From Caulobacter sp. UNC279MFTsu5.1 (GTDB lineage Bacteria; Pseudomonadota; Alphaproteobacteria; Caulobacterales; Caulobacteraceae), in NCBI RefSeq assembly GCF_900114015.1, contig NZ_FORN01000023.1, positions 1-64,000 on the forward strand: DNA of 64,000 nt. The letters run 5' to 3'. Of this stretch, positions 1-8,380 are shown piece after piece. The notes below the pieces were generated by a model. That model ran no database searches. It worked only from the letters and a program-made list of their open reading frames with translations, and had not been told where the DNA came from. Numbering within the stretch: position 1 is the first letter of the stretch; each line of letters begins with the position of its first letter. The position numbers were made by a program, and so were the translations under genes.

Positions 1-474
1 TTCACCTCGCTGCGCGACCAGATCACCAAGGCTGTCACCAACGCCAAGTTCAACGGCGTCAGCATCGCCGACGGCTCGACCACCAAGCTGGCCTTCCTGG
101 CCAACTCGGACGGCACCCAGTTCACCGTCAGCGCCAAGACCATCTCGCTGGTCGGCCTGGGCCTGACGGCGACCTCGACCTTCGCCAACGCCGCGGCCGC
201 CAAGACGATGATCACCACGATCAGCAACGCCCTGGGCACGGCGACCAACAAGCTGGCCTCGCTGGGCACGAGCTCGACCGGCCTGGACACCCACCTGACC
301 TTCGTCGGCAAGCTGCAAGACAGCCTGGACGCCGGCGTGGGCAACCTGGTCGACGCCGACCTGGCCAAGGAAAGCGCCAAGCTGCAGTCGCTGCAAACCA
401 AGCAGCAGCTGGGCGTGCAGGCGCTGTCCATCGCCAACCAGTCGACCCAGTCGGTCCTCAGCCTCTTCCGCTAG
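1..474 (+). CDS. flagellin, 3' part (5' end outside window)
   Basis: The frame is open from the first base and encodes about 157 residues, the C-terminal half of a flagellin. It is almost identical to residues 117-273 of the complete flagellin at 848-1669, differing at scattered positions such as [20 protein letters not shown] at the end. Flagellins are exported through the flagellar type III apparatus and polymerise into the filament; the C-terminal region forms the helical D0/D1 core. Tandem near-identical flagellin genes are normal in Caulobacter. The true start lies upstream of the window. The exact flj paralogue cannot be assigned from sequence alone. Confidence 0.95.
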   Translation, partial: FTSLRDQITKAVTNAKFNGVSIADGSTTKLAFLANSDGTQFTVSAKTISLVGLGLTATSTFANAAAAKTMITTISNALGTATNKLASLGTSSTGLDTHLTFVGKLQDSLDAGVGNLVDADLAKESAKLQSLQTKQQLGVQALSIANQSTQSVLSLFR

Positions 475-503
475 GCGGTTCGGACTTCGAGTTCAGCATC
501 TTG

Positions 504-534
504 AAGGGCGGGTCCTCGGGACCCGCCCTTTTTT
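504..534 (+). terminator. rho-independent terminator after the first flagellin
   Basis: A perfect 12-bp stem (AAGGGCGGGTCC, loop TCG, GGACCCGCCCTT) is followed directly by a T run, 30 bases after the flagellin stop. The next flagellin ends in almost the same hairpin, so the two genes appear to be separate transcription units. Confidence 0.9.
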
Positions 535-847
535 CTTTGGGCCGCCACGACAAGACTCGCCGCGCCGCAGGCGGACGCCTACCAGATATGGTGTTTTCAG
601 GAACAGTCGGCTGGCCGACAGAGTCAACGGCGGGTCAAGCTGCGGCCACAGGACTCTCGGTCAAAAGAACGCGATTCAACACCATGGCTTTCGCCAAATC
701 GGAATGACTAACGAGAGATTATCCACGCCGCGAAATTAGCTGCGACACTTTTACAATATCGAAAGCACGACCGTGGATGCTGGCGGCGAGCAAAATGCTC
801 CCGACCGTCAAAATGACGTCGGCAACCTTGAATGGGAAATCGCCGAA
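535..847 (+). other. upstream region of the second flagellin
   Basis: No protein-coding feature is seen here. It is the leader and promoter region of the flagellin at 848. I looked for a sigma-54 TGGC...TTGC pair, as expected for Caulobacter flagellins, and did not find a convincing one. A near-match to a DnaA box (TTATCCACG) sits at 719-727 and is probably chance. Confidence 0.4.
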
Positions 848-1669
848 ATGGCTCTGAACAGCATCAACACGAACTCGGGCGCGATGATCGCCCTGCAGAA
901 CCTGAACGCCACCAACAGCGAACTTCAGGTCACGCAACAACGCATCAACACCGGCAAGAAGGTCGGCAACGCCAAGGACAACGGCGCGATCTGGGCTATC
1001 GCCAAGACGCAGTCGTCGACCGCCAGCTCGCTGAACGCCGTGAAGGACTCGCTGCAACGCGGCCAGTCGACCATCGACGTGGCCCTGGCCGCCGGCGACA
1101 CCGTCACCGACCTCTTGGGCAAGATGAAGGAAAAGGCCCTGGCCGCTTCCGACACCTCGCTGAACACCGCTTCGTTCAACGCCCTGAAGTCGGATTTCGA
1201 CAGCCTGCGCGACCAGATCACCAAGGCCGTGACCAACGCCAAGTTCAACGGCGTCAGCATCGCCGACGGCTCGACCACCAAGCTGGCCTTCCTGGCCAAC
1301 TCGGACGGCTCGCAGTTCACCGTCAGCGCCAAGACCATCTCGCTGGCCGGCCTCGGCCTGTCGGCGTCCTCGTCGTTCACCAACGCCGCGGCGGCCAAGA
1401 CGATGATCACCACGATCAGCAACGCCCTGGGCACGGCGACCAACAAGCTGGCCTCGCTGGGCACCAGCTCGACGGGCCTGGACACCCACCTGACCTTCGT
1501 CGGCAAGCTGCAAGACAGCCTCGACGCCGGCGTGGGCAACCTGGTCGACGCCGACCTGGCCAAGGAAAGCGCCAAGCTGCAGTCGCTGCAAACCAAGCAG
1601 CAGCTGGGCATCCAGGCGCTGTCCATCGCCAACCAGTCGTCTTCGTCGATCCTCAGCCTGTTCCGATAG
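848..1669 (+). CDS. flagellin
   Basis: A 273-residue flagellin starting [20 protein letters not shown], the usual Caulobacter flagellin N-terminus. The open frame extends to 773, but family length and the conserved MALNS start place the true start at the ATG at 848. The conserved N-terminal D0/D1 helix ([20 protein letters not shown]) and the C-terminal helix ending SSSILSLFR are both present, with a short variable centre around residues 150-185. It forms the flagellar filament after type III export. It follows another near-identical flagellin and has its own terminator. The ribosome-binding site is weak (GGGAAA about 8 bases upstream). Confidence 0.95.
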   Translation: MALNSINTNSGAMIALQNLNATNSELQVTQQRINTGKKVGNAKDNGAIWAIAKTQSSTASSLNAVKDSLQRGQSTIDVALAAGDTVTDLLGKMKEKALAASDTSLNTASFNALKSDFDSLRDQITKAVTNAKFNGVSIADGSTTKLAFLANSDGSQFTVSAKTISLAGLGLSASSSFTNAAAAKTMITTISNALGTATNKLASLGTSSTGLDTHLTFVGKLQDSLDAGVGNLVDADLAKESAKLQSLQTKQQLGIQALSIANQSSSSILSLFR

Positions 1670-1694
1670 GACCAGCGCACTCAGTTCGCGTAGG

Positions 1695-1724
1695 AAAGGG
1701 CGGGTCCTCGGACCCGCCCTTTTT
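1695..1724 (+). terminator. rho-independent terminator after the second flagellin
   Basis: A stem AAAGGGCGGGTC / GACCCGCCCTTT with a 4-base loop runs into a T tract 25 bases after the stop codon. It is nearly the same sequence as the hairpin at 504-534. It lies just before the 3' end of the convergent acetyltransferase gene. Confidence 0.88.
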
Positions 1725-1739
1725 CCATTGGACCTTCCT

Positions 1740-2288
1740 CTAACGCGGAACGGGCCCCGGCAGCGCCTTGCCCATCCGCACCAGCGGCACCTCGACCCCG
1801 CGGGAGGTCGGCGCGGAGAACCGCTCGATCTGGTGATAGCCGCAGGCGCGGTACAGCGGCTCGCCGGCCAGGGTGCCGGCCAGTTCGCAGCGTGTGAACC
1901 CCTCCCCCGCCGCCGCCGCCTCGCAGGCCTCCAGAATCAGCCGCCCGACGCCCTTCCGGACGTGATCAGGGTGGGTGTACATCGCCCGCACCCTGGCCGC
2001 GTCGCGGGTCGGGTCCAGCAGGGCGGCGTCGCGCCCGGCCGAATGATCGCCGCCGAACAGCGTGGCCCGCCGGCTCCAGCCACCGCAACCGGCCAGTTCC
2101 CCGGCCTCCTCGACCACGAAATAGGTCCCGTCGGCGATCAGCTGGCTGTCCAGCCCCATGACGTCGAACGAGGCCGCCACCTCGTCCGGCGCCAGGAACG
2201 GCCTGAGCAGTTCGCCGATCGAGGCGTTCATCAGCGCGCGCAGGGCGGGCAGGTCCTCGGGAACGGCGAGGCGAAGGGTCAGGGTCAC
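1740..2288 (-). CDS. GNAT-family N-acetyltransferase
   Basis: A 182-residue protein with the GNAT fold. The acetyl-CoA pyrophosphate-binding motif reads HPDHVRKGVGRLIL (residues about 107-120), the usual R/Q-x-x-G-x-G/A arrangement, followed by a helix and the late strand region GEPLYRACGYHQIERF. Such enzymes transfer acetyl from acetyl-CoA to an amine; the substrate cannot be told from sequence. The gene is convergent with the flagellin gene and stands alone. The candidate sRNA promoter lies just upstream, on the opposite strand. Confidence 0.85.
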   Translation of the reverse strand: MTLTLRLAVPEDLPALRALMNASIGELLRPFLAPDEVAASFDVMGLDSQLIADGTYFVVEEAGELAGCGGWSRRATLFGGDHSAGRDAALLDPTRDAARVRAMYTHPDHVRKGVGRLILEACEAAAAGEGFTRCELAGTLAGEPLYRACGYHQIERFSAPTSRGVEVPLVRMGKALPGPVPR

Positions 2289-2393
2289 GGGCGGCTCCGT
2301 CTGGGTCGCTCGAATCTGGCGGCCCGCCCCGACTTCGCCAAGCGCGTCCGCGGGGAAAAAGCGGGATTTTCAGCTCTGCCTGAAAAAATTTCG

Positions 2394-2430
2394 GTGACAA
2401 CGTTGTCACGCGTGAGGCGTTGGGCTATAG
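2394..2430 (+). promoter_or_regulatory. 16-bp perfect palindrome overlapping a promoter
   Basis: GTGACAACGTTGTCAC at 2394-2409 is a perfect palindrome with the central CG typical of LacI-type operators. Its right half supplies a possible -35 (TTGTCA, 2403-2408). It is spaced 16 bases from CTATAG (2425-2430), which fits the Caulobacter GCTANA -10 pattern. Together they look like a repressor-controlled promoter for the short transcription unit at about 2437-2509. The regulator is not identifiable here. Confidence 0.55.
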
Positions 2431-2436
2431 AGGTCT

Positions 2437-2509
2437 CAGCCCTTCTGGGCGTTTCCTCCTATGCGACTTCCGGCCGCCTTCCCCTCCTGTGGACGGCGGC
2501 CTTTCTTTT
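2437..2509 (+). ncRNA. candidate small regulatory RNA with CCUCC motifs
   Basis: The predicted start is 6-8 bases after the CTATAG element. The roughly 72-nt transcript would have a 5' hairpin (GCCC-TTCT-GGGC, 2439-2450) and a single-stranded TTTCCTCCT stretch (2452-2460). It ends in a terminator hairpin (GGCCGCC 2472-2478, GGCGGCC 2495-2501) followed by TTTCTTTT. The 16-base terminator loop also carries CCCCTCC. CCUCC motifs complementary to Shine-Dalgarno sequences are a hallmark of several alphaproteobacterial trans-acting sRNA families. No plausible protein is encoded. Assignment is from structure only. Confidence 0.5.
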
Positions 2510-2524
2510 GGTCGCTCGCAAGGT

Positions 2525-2725
2525 TCAGACCCGCCGGCCGATCCGCGCGAAAACGCCCACCGCCTCCGCCGCGAACAGGCCGCTGCGCCAGGCGCTCTCG
2601 CGATCCGGCGCCTCGCCGCTGGCGGCGACGCGGGCGTCGAAATCCATCACCTGCCAGGTCCACGCGTCGTTGCCGGCGTGGATCACCACGGCGTAGTCGC
2701 GCACCTGGATCTGGTCGAAAGGCAT
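2525..2725 (-). CDS. small conserved-looking hypothetical protein
   Basis: Sixty-six residues, starting MPFDQIQVRDYAVVIHAGND. The ATG at 2725 is chosen over the longer open frame because AGGAG lies 7 bases upstream. The protein is compact and mixed in composition (WTWQVMDFDARV), with no signal peptide, membrane segment or motif I recognise. It stands alone between the candidate sRNA terminator and the homogentisate operon. Codon use is ordinary for this genome, so it is probably real, but no function can be assigned. Confidence 0.6.
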   Translation of the reverse strand: MPFDQIQVRDYAVVIHAGNDAWTWQVMDFDARVAASGEAPDRESAWRSGLFAAEAVGVFARIGRRV

Positions 2726-2832
2726 GGGTCGGCTCCTGCTCTGTCGCGGCAGGTTAGGAAAGCGCGGTCGCCGCATCGTGGCGGTGGTTTCCACTGCCGG
2801 CCAAAGGGACGAGGAGGTTCCGTGCAGACGAC

Positions 2833-3219
2833 TCAGGCCGTGACGATCCGCCCGTCCTCGACCCGCACCGGCCAGGGCGACAGCCGCGCCCCGACGCAGG
2901 GTCCGCCGACGCAGGCCCCGGTCTCGGGCTGGAACAGCGCCCCGTGCCAGGAGCAGGCGATCAGCGATCCGTCCTCGGTCAGGTAGCGGTCCAGCACCTG
3001 GGCCAGCGGCAGGCCGGCGTGCGGGCAGCGGTCGACATAGCCGAACGCCGCCTCGCCCCGGCGCACCACGAAGCCATGGAAGCGCTTGTCGCCGATCCGC
3101 AGCACGTAGTTCCGCGCCCCGGGATCGGCGATCTGGTCCAGCGGGCCCAGCCTGACGCCGGCCGGCGTCGTCCAGACCCGCCCGACAGCAGCGGCTTCCG
3201 GCGCGGCCTCTTCGCTCAA
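2833..3219 (-). CDS. Rieske [2Fe-2S] ferredoxin-type protein
   Basis: About 128 residues with both Rieske cluster motifs: C-P-H-A-G (CxH) in DRCPHAGLPL and C-S-W-H-G (CxxH) in CSWHGALF. The two Cys and two His are therefore present to bind a 2Fe-2S cluster. The frame continues far upstream, but inside the FAH gene. A TTG at 3219-3217 overlaps the FAH stop codon (TTGA) and gives a normal small-Rieske length, implying translational coupling. It is the last gene of the homogentisate operon. The likely role is electron transfer or an accessory to aromatic catabolism; the partner is unknown. Confidence 0.85.
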   Translation of the reverse strand: MSEEAAPEAAAVGRVWTTPAGVRLGPLDQIADPGARNYVLRIGDKRFHGFVVRRGEAAFGYVDRCPHAGLPLAQVLDRYLTEDGSLIACSWHGALFQPETGACVGGPCVGARLSPWPVRVEDGRIVTA

Positions 3220-4223
3220 ATGCGCTCGACCGTCTGCTCGATGGCGCCGAAGATGCTGTGGCCCTTGGCGTCGCGCATCTCGATGCGGACCGTGTCGTCG
3301 CCCATCAGGAACGGGGTCTTGGGATGGCCGGTCTGCAGGGTCTCGACCGTGCGGACCTCGGCCAGGCAGGAATAGCCCAGGCCGCCTTCGGCCACCGGCT
3401 TGCCCGGGCCGCCGTCGGCGCCGCGATTGCTGACCGTGCCCGAGCCGACGATTGTGCCGGCCGCCAGGGCGCGGGTCTTGGCGGCGTGGGCCACCAGGGT
3501 TCCGAAATCGAAGGTCATGTCGACGCCGGCGTCGGCCTTGCCGAAGTCCTCGCCGTTCAGGGTGACCAGCAGCGCGCCGTGCAGCTTGCCGTCCTTCCAG
3601 GCGTCGCCCAGCTGGGCCGGCGTCACGGCCACGGGCGAGAAGGCGCTGGCCGGCTTGGACTGGACGAAGCCGAAGCCCTTGGCCAGTTCGGCCGGGATCA
3701 GGGCGCGCAGGGAAACGTCGTTGCACAGCATGACCAGGCAGATGGCGGCCAGAGCCTCCTCGCGGGTCGCGCCCAGCGGCACGTCGCTGACGATCACGGC
3801 GACCTCGCCCTCCAGGTCGCAGCCCCAGGCGGAGTTGGCCAGCGGGATGGTGTCGCGCGGCCCCAGGAAGCCGTCCGAGGCGCCCTGGTACATCAGCGGA
3901 TCGGTCCAGAAGCTTTCGGGCATCTCGGCGCCGCGCGCCTGCCGCACCAGCTGCACGTGGTTCACATAGGCGCTGCCGTCGACCCATTGATAGGCGCGGG
4001 GCAGCGGACTGGCGGCCTCGTGCTCGTGGAAGCGCTCCTGCGGCACCCCGCCGTGCTCGAGGCTCTCGGCCAGGGCCTTCAGCATCGGCTCGCAGCGCTC
4101 CCAGTCGTCGAGGGCGGCTTGCAGGGTCGGGGCGATCGTTCCGGCGTCGGTGAACCAGGCCAGGTCGTTGGAGACCACCACCAGCCGGCCGTCGCGGCCG
4201 CCCTTCAGGGACGCAAGCTTCAT
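3216..4223 (-). CDS. fumarylacetoacetate hydrolase family protein
   Basis: A 335-residue protein starting MKLASLKGGRDGRLVVVSND, with GAGGAAGC placed well upstream of the ATG. The metal-binding FAH core is recognisable: CDLEGEVAVIV, then LCNDVSLRALIP, then a GTIVGSGTVSNRG strand. Its position directly after hmgA makes it the enzyme expected to hydrolyse 4-fumarylacetoacetate to fumarate and acetoacetate. It is the short bacterial form, about 80 residues shorter than the eukaryotic enzyme. I see no separate maleylacetoacetate isomerase gene in this operon. The 3' end overlaps the Rieske gene start. Confidence 0.88.
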   Translation of the reverse strand: MKLASLKGGRDGRLVVVSNDLAWFTDAGTIAPTLQAALDDWERCEPMLKALAESLEHGGVPQERFHEHEAASPLPRAYQWVDGSAYVNHVQLVRQARGAEMPESFWTDPLMYQGASDGFLGPRDTIPLANSAWGCDLEGEVAVIVSDVPLGATREEALAAICLVMLCNDVSLRALIPAELAKGFGFVQSKPASAFSPVAVTPAQLGDAWKDGKLHGALLVTLNGEDFGKADAGVDMTFDFGTLVAHAAKTRALAAGTIVGSGTVSNRGADGGPGKPVAEGGLGYSCLAEVRTVETLQTGHPKTPFLMGDDTVRIEMRDAKGHSIFGAIEQTVERI

Positions 4224-4266
4224 GGGCGCTTCCTCTTTGCTTCGTTGTTGGGGCCGACCGACGTCC

Positions 4267-5550
4267 CTAGGGCAGCTTGGCCTTGGGGAAGCCCGTCCAG
4301 CAGGCGTCATAGTCGGCCTGAAGCGCGGAAGTCTCCAGCGCGAACTTCGTCGGCCGGATCACCCAGCGGCTCTCGAACATGAAGGCCATGGTCCCGTCAA
4401 TCTTGTGCGGCGCCAGCTCGGCCTCGGTCGCGGCCTGGTGGCTGGCGAGGTCGGGGCCGTGGTCGCTCATGGCGTTGTGCAGGGACGCCCCGCCGGGCGA
4501 GAAGCCGCCGGCCTTGGCGTCGTAGGCGCCGTGGACCAGCCCCATGAATTCGCTCATCACGTTGCGGTGGAACCACGGCGGGCGGAAGGTGTGCTCGGCC
4601 ACCATCCAGCGCGGCGGGAAGATCACGAAGTCGACATTGGCCGTGCCCGGGACCTCGCTGGGCGCGGTCAGCACGGTGAAGATCGACGGATCGGGATGGT
4701 CGAAGCTGACGGTGTTGATCGTGTTGAACCACGCCAGGTCGTACTTGTAGGGCGCGAGGTTCCCATGCCAGGCGACCACGTCCAGCGGGCTGTGGTCCCA
4801 GGTCGCCAGCCACAGGCCGCCCTGGAACTTCTGGATCACCTCGGTGGGGCGCTCCAGGTCCTCGAAGGCGGCGACCGGGGCCAGGAAGTCGCGGCTGCTC
4901 GCCAGGCCGTTCGAGCCGATCGGTCCCAGCTCCGGCAGGCGGAACGCCGCGCCGTAGCTTTCGCAGACATAGCCCCGCGCCGGGCCGTCCAGCTCGACGC
5001 GGAAGCGCACGCCGCGCGGGATCACCACGATCTCGCCGGGCGCGGCGTCGATCCGGCCGAACTCGGTGACGAAGCGCAGGGCGCCCTGCTGCGGCACGAT
5101 CAGCAGCTCGCCGTCGGCGTTCTGGAACACCCGGTCGATCATCGAGCGGTTGGCCAGGTAGAGGTGCGCGGCCATGCCGGCCTGGGTCGCCACGTCGCCG
5201 TTGCCGCCGATCGTGACCAGGCCGTCGACGAAATCCGCCGGTTCGGCCGGGACGTCCATCGGGTCCCAGCGCAGGCGGTTGGGCGTCGGGGCGACGGCGT
5301 CGAACGGGCCGCTCTTCAGCCGGTCCTGGGCGTAGGGCGCATAGGGCCCGTGGCCGGCGCTGGGCCTCAGGCGATAGAGCCAGCTGCGGCGATTCTCGTG
5401 GCGCAGGGCGGTGAAGGCCGTGCCCGACAACTGCTCGGCATAGAGGCCGAACGGCGGTCTCTGCGGCGAGTTCTGGCCTACCGGCAGCGCGCCGGGCGCG
5501 GCCTCGCTGGAGAAGTGGTTGCCGAAGCCGGATTGGTAGTGGAGGTCCAT
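4267..5550 (-). CDS. hmgA: homogentisate 1,2-dioxygenase
   Basis: A 427-residue protein of full family length, starting [20 protein letters not shown], the characteristic HmgA N-terminus. It opens the homogentisate ring to maleylacetoacetate using Fe(II). The expected iron ligands appear in [12 protein letters not shown] (His328 and Glu334) and MSDHGPD (His364). It sits 43 bases upstream of the FAH-family gene and downstream of hpd, so the order follows the pathway. GGAG lies just before the ATG. The 169-base gap to hpd holds a palindromic repeat, so hmgA could have its own promoter or a processed mRNA. Confidence 0.97.
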   Translation of the reverse strand: MDLHYQSGFGNHFSSEAAPGALPVGQNSPQRPPFGLYAEQLSGTAFTALRHENRRSWLYRLRPSAGHGPYAPYAQDRLKSGPFDAVAPTPNRLRWDPMDVPAEPADFVDGLVTIGGNGDVATQAGMAAHLYLANRSMIDRVFQNADGELLIVPQQGALRFVTEFGRIDAAPGEIVVIPRGVRFRVELDGPARGYVCESYGAAFRLPELGPIGSNGLASSRDFLAPVAAFEDLERPTEVIQKFQGGLWLATWDHSPLDVVAWHGNLAPYKYDLAWFNTINTVSFDHPDPSIFTVLTAPSEVPGTANVDFVIFPPRWMVAEHTFRPPWFHRNVMSEFMGLVHGAYDAKAGGFSPGGASLHNAMSDHGPDLASHQAATEAELAPHKIDGTMAFMFESRWVIRPTKFALETSALQADYDACWTGFPKAKLP

Positions 5551-5586
5551 GAGCGTTTCCGTGACCCTCTGGCCATCATTATCGTT

Positions 5587-5692
5587 GTCACCCCGGAAGC
5601 CTCGCAGAGGCTGTCCGGGATCCAGGGCGGCCGCACCGTATCAGCCCAGTCCCCTGGGTCCCGGCTCTACGCTACGCTTCGGCCGGGATGAC
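5587..5692. repeat. GTCATCCCGG-type palindromic intergenic repeat
   Basis: Inverted arms GTCACCCCGG (5587-5596) and CCGGGATGAC (near 5682-5691) enclose internal inverted segments. The same arm type recurs at 8775-8902, 12042-12153 and near 15478, so this is a dispersed REP/BIME-like family. It lies between hpd and hmgA, inside the operon. Confidence 0.65.
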
Positions 5693-5719
5693 ACGGAAGG
5701 GGAATTCGAAAGAAAGCCC

Positions 5720-6781
5720 TCAAGCCTCGACCGTGATCACGCCGCGGCGGATCTGGTCCAGCTCGATGCTCTCGAACAGGGCCTGGAAATTGCCGTTGCC
5801 GAAGCCCTGGTTGCCCTTGCGCTGGATGATCTCGAAGAAGATCGGCCCGAACAGGTTCTCGGTGAAGATCTGCAGCAGCAGGCCTTCCTCGCCGACATTG
5901 CCGTCCAGCAGGATGCGGTTCTTCTTCAGCCGTTCCAGGTCCTCGCCGTGGCCGGGCACGCGCTTGTCGACCAGCTCGTAATAGGTCTCGATGGTGTCCT
6001 GCAGCTTGACGCCCCGGGCCCGCAGCTTCTCGACGGTGTCGTAGATGTCATCCGTGGTCAGGGCCAGGTGCTGGATGCCCTCGCCATTGTATTGGCGGAT
6101 GAACTCCTCGATCTGGCTCTGGTCGTCCTGGCTCTCGTTGAGCGGGATGCGGATGGCCTTGTCGGGGGCGATCATCGCCTGGCTGAACAGGCCCGTGGCC
6201 TGGCCCTTGATATCGAAGTACTTCTGCTCCTCGAAGCCGAAGACGTCATGATAGAAGCGCGACCAGGTGCGCATCTGGCCACGCTTGACGTTGTGGGTCA
6301 GGTGGTCGAGCAGGTCCAGGCCGACGGTGTTGGCGGCTTCGGCCTCGACGGCGCCGGGAACCGGGGTCCAACTGGCGAACACCGCGTCGGGACCGGCCAC
6401 CAGGTACAGCATCGAACCCCCGATGCCCTCCAGCACCCGGGCGCCCTCGCCCAGCACGGTCGGGCCGGCGTCGGCGGCCACGGCGCCGCGCTTCAGGGCC
6501 TCGGCATAGGCCTGCTCGACGTCGGCGACGGTGAAGGCCATGCCGTTGGCCGAGGGGCCGTGGGCGGCGCGGAACTCGGCGGCCTGGCCGGCCGGCTCGT
6601 CATTGACCAGCAGGTTGATGCGGCCCTGCTTGTAGCGGGTGACGGCCTTGGTCGGATGGGTCGAGGCGGCCACGAAGCCCAGCTGCTCGAACAGCGCCTT
6701 CATGGCGGCCGGCTCGGGGCTGGTGAACTCGACGAAGGCGAAACCGTCGAGGCCGAGGGGGTTTTGCGGGGTGATGGTCAT
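5720..6781 (-). CDS. hpd: 4-hydroxyphenylpyruvate dioxygenase
   Basis: A 353-residue protein with two vicinal-oxygen-chelate domains. Iron ligands are visible as His160 in LLDHLTHNVKRG, His238 in GIQHLAL and Glu317 in GPIFFEIIQRKG, and the C-terminal FFEIIQRKGNQGFGNGNF block is diagnostic. It converts 4-hydroxyphenylpyruvate to homogentisate, the substrate of the HmgA encoded next. It starts 15 bases after the aminotransferase gene ends, which indicates co-transcription. CGGAG precedes the ATG. Confidence 0.97.
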   Translation of the reverse strand: MTITPQNPLGLDGFAFVEFTSPEPAAMKALFEQLGFVAASTHPTKAVTRYKQGRINLLVNDEPAGQAAEFRAAHGPSANGMAFTVADVEQAYAEALKRGAVAADAGPTVLGEGARVLEGIGGSMLYLVAGPDAVFASWTPVPGAVEAEAANTVGLDLLDHLTHNVKRGQMRTWSRFYHDVFGFEEQKYFDIKGQATGLFSQAMIAPDKAIRIPLNESQDDQSQIEEFIRQYNGEGIQHLALTTDDIYDTVEKLRARGVKLQDTIETYYELVDKRVPGHGEDLERLKKNRILLDGNVGEEGLLLQIFTENLFGPIFFEIIQRKGNQGFGNGNFQALFESIELDQIRRGVITVEA

Positions 6782-6796
6782 GGCGAGCTCCGAAGG

Positions 6797-7918
6797 TCAG
6801 AGAGCAAGGGCGGCCGGCAGGGCGGCGATCAGGCGGTCGTTGTCGGCGGGACGGCCGATGGTGATCCGCACCCAGCCGCCGGGCACGGGCGTGGGCCGGA
6901 TGATAAGCCCTTCGCGCAACAAACGCGCGGCGGTCGCTTCGGCGCCGGCCGGGCTGCGCAGGAACACGAAATTGGCCGCGCTGTGGGTGCGCTCCACGCT
7001 CAAGGCGTCCAGCGCCGCCTCGACGCGGCCGCGCTCGGCGATCGTCAGGGCCACGGTGCGCTCCAGGTGATCGACGTCGTTCCAGGCGGCCAGGGCGGCG
7101 GCCTGGCTGACGGCGGTGACGTTGAACGGCGGGCGGATGCGGTCCAGATAGCCGACCAGCTCGGGCGACGAGCAGATCCCGTAGCCCACCCGCAGGCCGG
7201 CCAGGCCATAGGCCTTGGAGAAGGTCCGCGCCGAGACCCAGGTTCCGCCCCAGGCCTTCAGCAGGGCCAGGGTGTCGAAGGCCTGATGGTACTCGCGATA
7301 GGCCTCGTCGAGAAAGACCACGGTCGAGCGCGGGGTGACGGCCAGGATCTCGCCCAGGTCGACGCCGGACAGGGCCGCGCCGGTCGGGTTGTTGGGCGTG
7401 CACAGCACCAGCAGCTTGGGGCCCTTGGCCGCCTCATGCTTGAAGGCCTCGACGTCGAGGTCGAGATTGGCCAGGCGCGGCACGTCGATCAGGGTCGCCT
7501 CGGCGCAGCGGCCGAAGATCTCGTAGGCCGGGAAGGTCGGCGAGGACAGCAGCAGGCTGTCGCCGGGGTGCAGCACGGCGCGGAACAGGTAGTCGATCAG
7601 GGCCTCGGAGCCCGGGGTGATGACGATCCGGGCCGGATCCACCGCCAGCCGCTCGCCGATCGCGGCGCGCAGGGTCTCGCAATAGGGGTCGGGATAGATC
7701 TCGGGGCTGGCCAGGGCGTCCTGCACCGCCTGCGCCACCGTCGGGCTGGCGCCCAGCAGGTTCTCGTTGCTGGCCAGCTTGGACAGGTCGGCGCGGCCGG
7801 CCAGGCGGGCGGCTTGCGCCAGGGTCATGCCGGCCTTGTAGGCGACGACGCCCTCCAGGGCCGGGCGCACCGGCGAGACCAGGGCGGGCGACAGGGACTT
7901 TTGATCGACAACCAGCAT
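6797..7918 (-). CDS. PLP-dependent aminotransferase (HisC-like, probably aromatic)
   Basis: A 373-residue class I/II aminotransferase of the histidinol-phosphate aminotransferase type. The PLP lysine lies in SARTFSKAYGLAGLRVGYG, with the typical LCTPNNPTGA and FLDEAYREY motifs before it and a C-terminal RITIGRPADNDR segment. Position at the head of the hpd-hmgA operon suggests it makes 4-hydroxyphenylpyruvate from tyrosine rather than serving histidine synthesis. HisC-family enzymes are known to act on aromatic amino acids. The substrate is inferred from context. Confidence 0.88.
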   Translation of the reverse strand: MLVVDQKSLSPALVSPVRPALEGVVAYKAGMTLAQAARLAGRADLSKLASNENLLGASPTVAQAVQDALASPEIYPDPYCETLRAAIGERLAVDPARIVITPGSEALIDYLFRAVLHPGDSLLLSSPTFPAYEIFGRCAEATLIDVPRLANLDLDVEAFKHEAAKGPKLLVLCTPNNPTGAALSGVDLGEILAVTPRSTVVFLDEAYREYHQAFDTLALLKAWGGTWVSARTFSKAYGLAGLRVGYGICSSPELVGYLDRIRPPFNVTAVSQAAALAAWNDVDHLERTVALTIAERGRVEAALDALSVERTHSAANFVFLRSPAGAEATAARLLREGLIIRPTPVPGGWVRITIGRPADNDRLIAALPAALAL

Positions 7919-7984
7919 GCGCCGCGCTCCTCGGGACCGATGGCGGCAGGTTTAGCGCGGAGGCGGCGGCAGAAGGTGGCGATT

Positions 7985-8013
7985 GTGACCGTTTATAGCC
8001 TGTGTTGGGTCAC
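7985..8013. promoter_or_regulatory. GTGACC-N17-GGTCAC inverted repeat upstream of the tyrosine operon
   Basis: The two perfect 6-bp arms GTGACC (7985-7990) and GGTCAC (8008-8013) lie 67-95 bases upstream of the aminotransferase start, where an operator would be expected. An Lrp/AsnC-type regulator is encoded 1 kb away and is a natural candidate to bind it. A perfect DnaA-box sequence (TTATCCACA) also occurs nearby, at 8081-8089. Confidence 0.35.
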
Positions 8014-8101
8014 TTTATGCCAACCTAGCGGCCCACCGCGCGTGAATCGGAATGAGCCGACGAAGGGAGCGGCGCGAAAGTTATCCACAGGCCTCGCGCT
8101 T

Positions 8102-8263
8102 CCTTCTCCCCTTGCGGGAGAAGGTGGCCCGCGCAGCGGGTCGGACGAGGGGTGCAAGACCCGGTCCGCCGCGATCAGCCGAAAGGCCGGTCGCGGCGGT
8201 TTTCGTTTGGGAGCCCCCTCATCCGTCGGCTTCGCCGACACCTTCTCCCGCAAGGGGAGAAGG
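8102..8263. repeat. large palindromic intergenic repeat (TTCTCCCC...GGGGAGAA)
   Basis: Arms of 23 bases (8102-8124 and 8241-8263) are reverse complements, and each is itself nearly self-complementary. Inner segments (GTCGGCTTCGCCGAC and neighbours) add more hairpins. The same element recurs at 60613-60751, between murB and murC, and a relative lies at 59587-59690. It is non-coding; the family appears as repetitive intergenic DNA. Confidence 0.75.
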
Positions 8264-8380
8264 GTTGAGAAGCGGCCTCTATCCCCGCACTTCGCCGACC
8301 AGACCTCAGCCTTATCAACGTCCTGCACAAAAACGCACGTTTCCTGTCCCCACCCTCCAGGACGGCCGCATCATAAGGCC

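Noticed and set aside
540-847. Possible sigma-54 promoter for the flagellin
   Set aside because: TGGC occurrences are not followed by TTGC at the required spacing.
6797-7918. Naming the aminotransferase hisC
   Set aside because: The fold is HisC-like, but the operon context points to tyrosine catabolism, so no symbol is given.
8081-8089. A perfect DnaA box (TTATCCACA), with a near-match at 719-727
   Set aside because: Single isolated boxes with no AT-rich unwinding region or cluster do not indicate a replication origin.
5549-8380. A plus-strand open frame running through the hpd and aminotransferase genes
   Set aside because: It is antisense to well-recognised enzymes, an effect of high GC content. 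Only its last part (8381-8764) is accepted as a gene.
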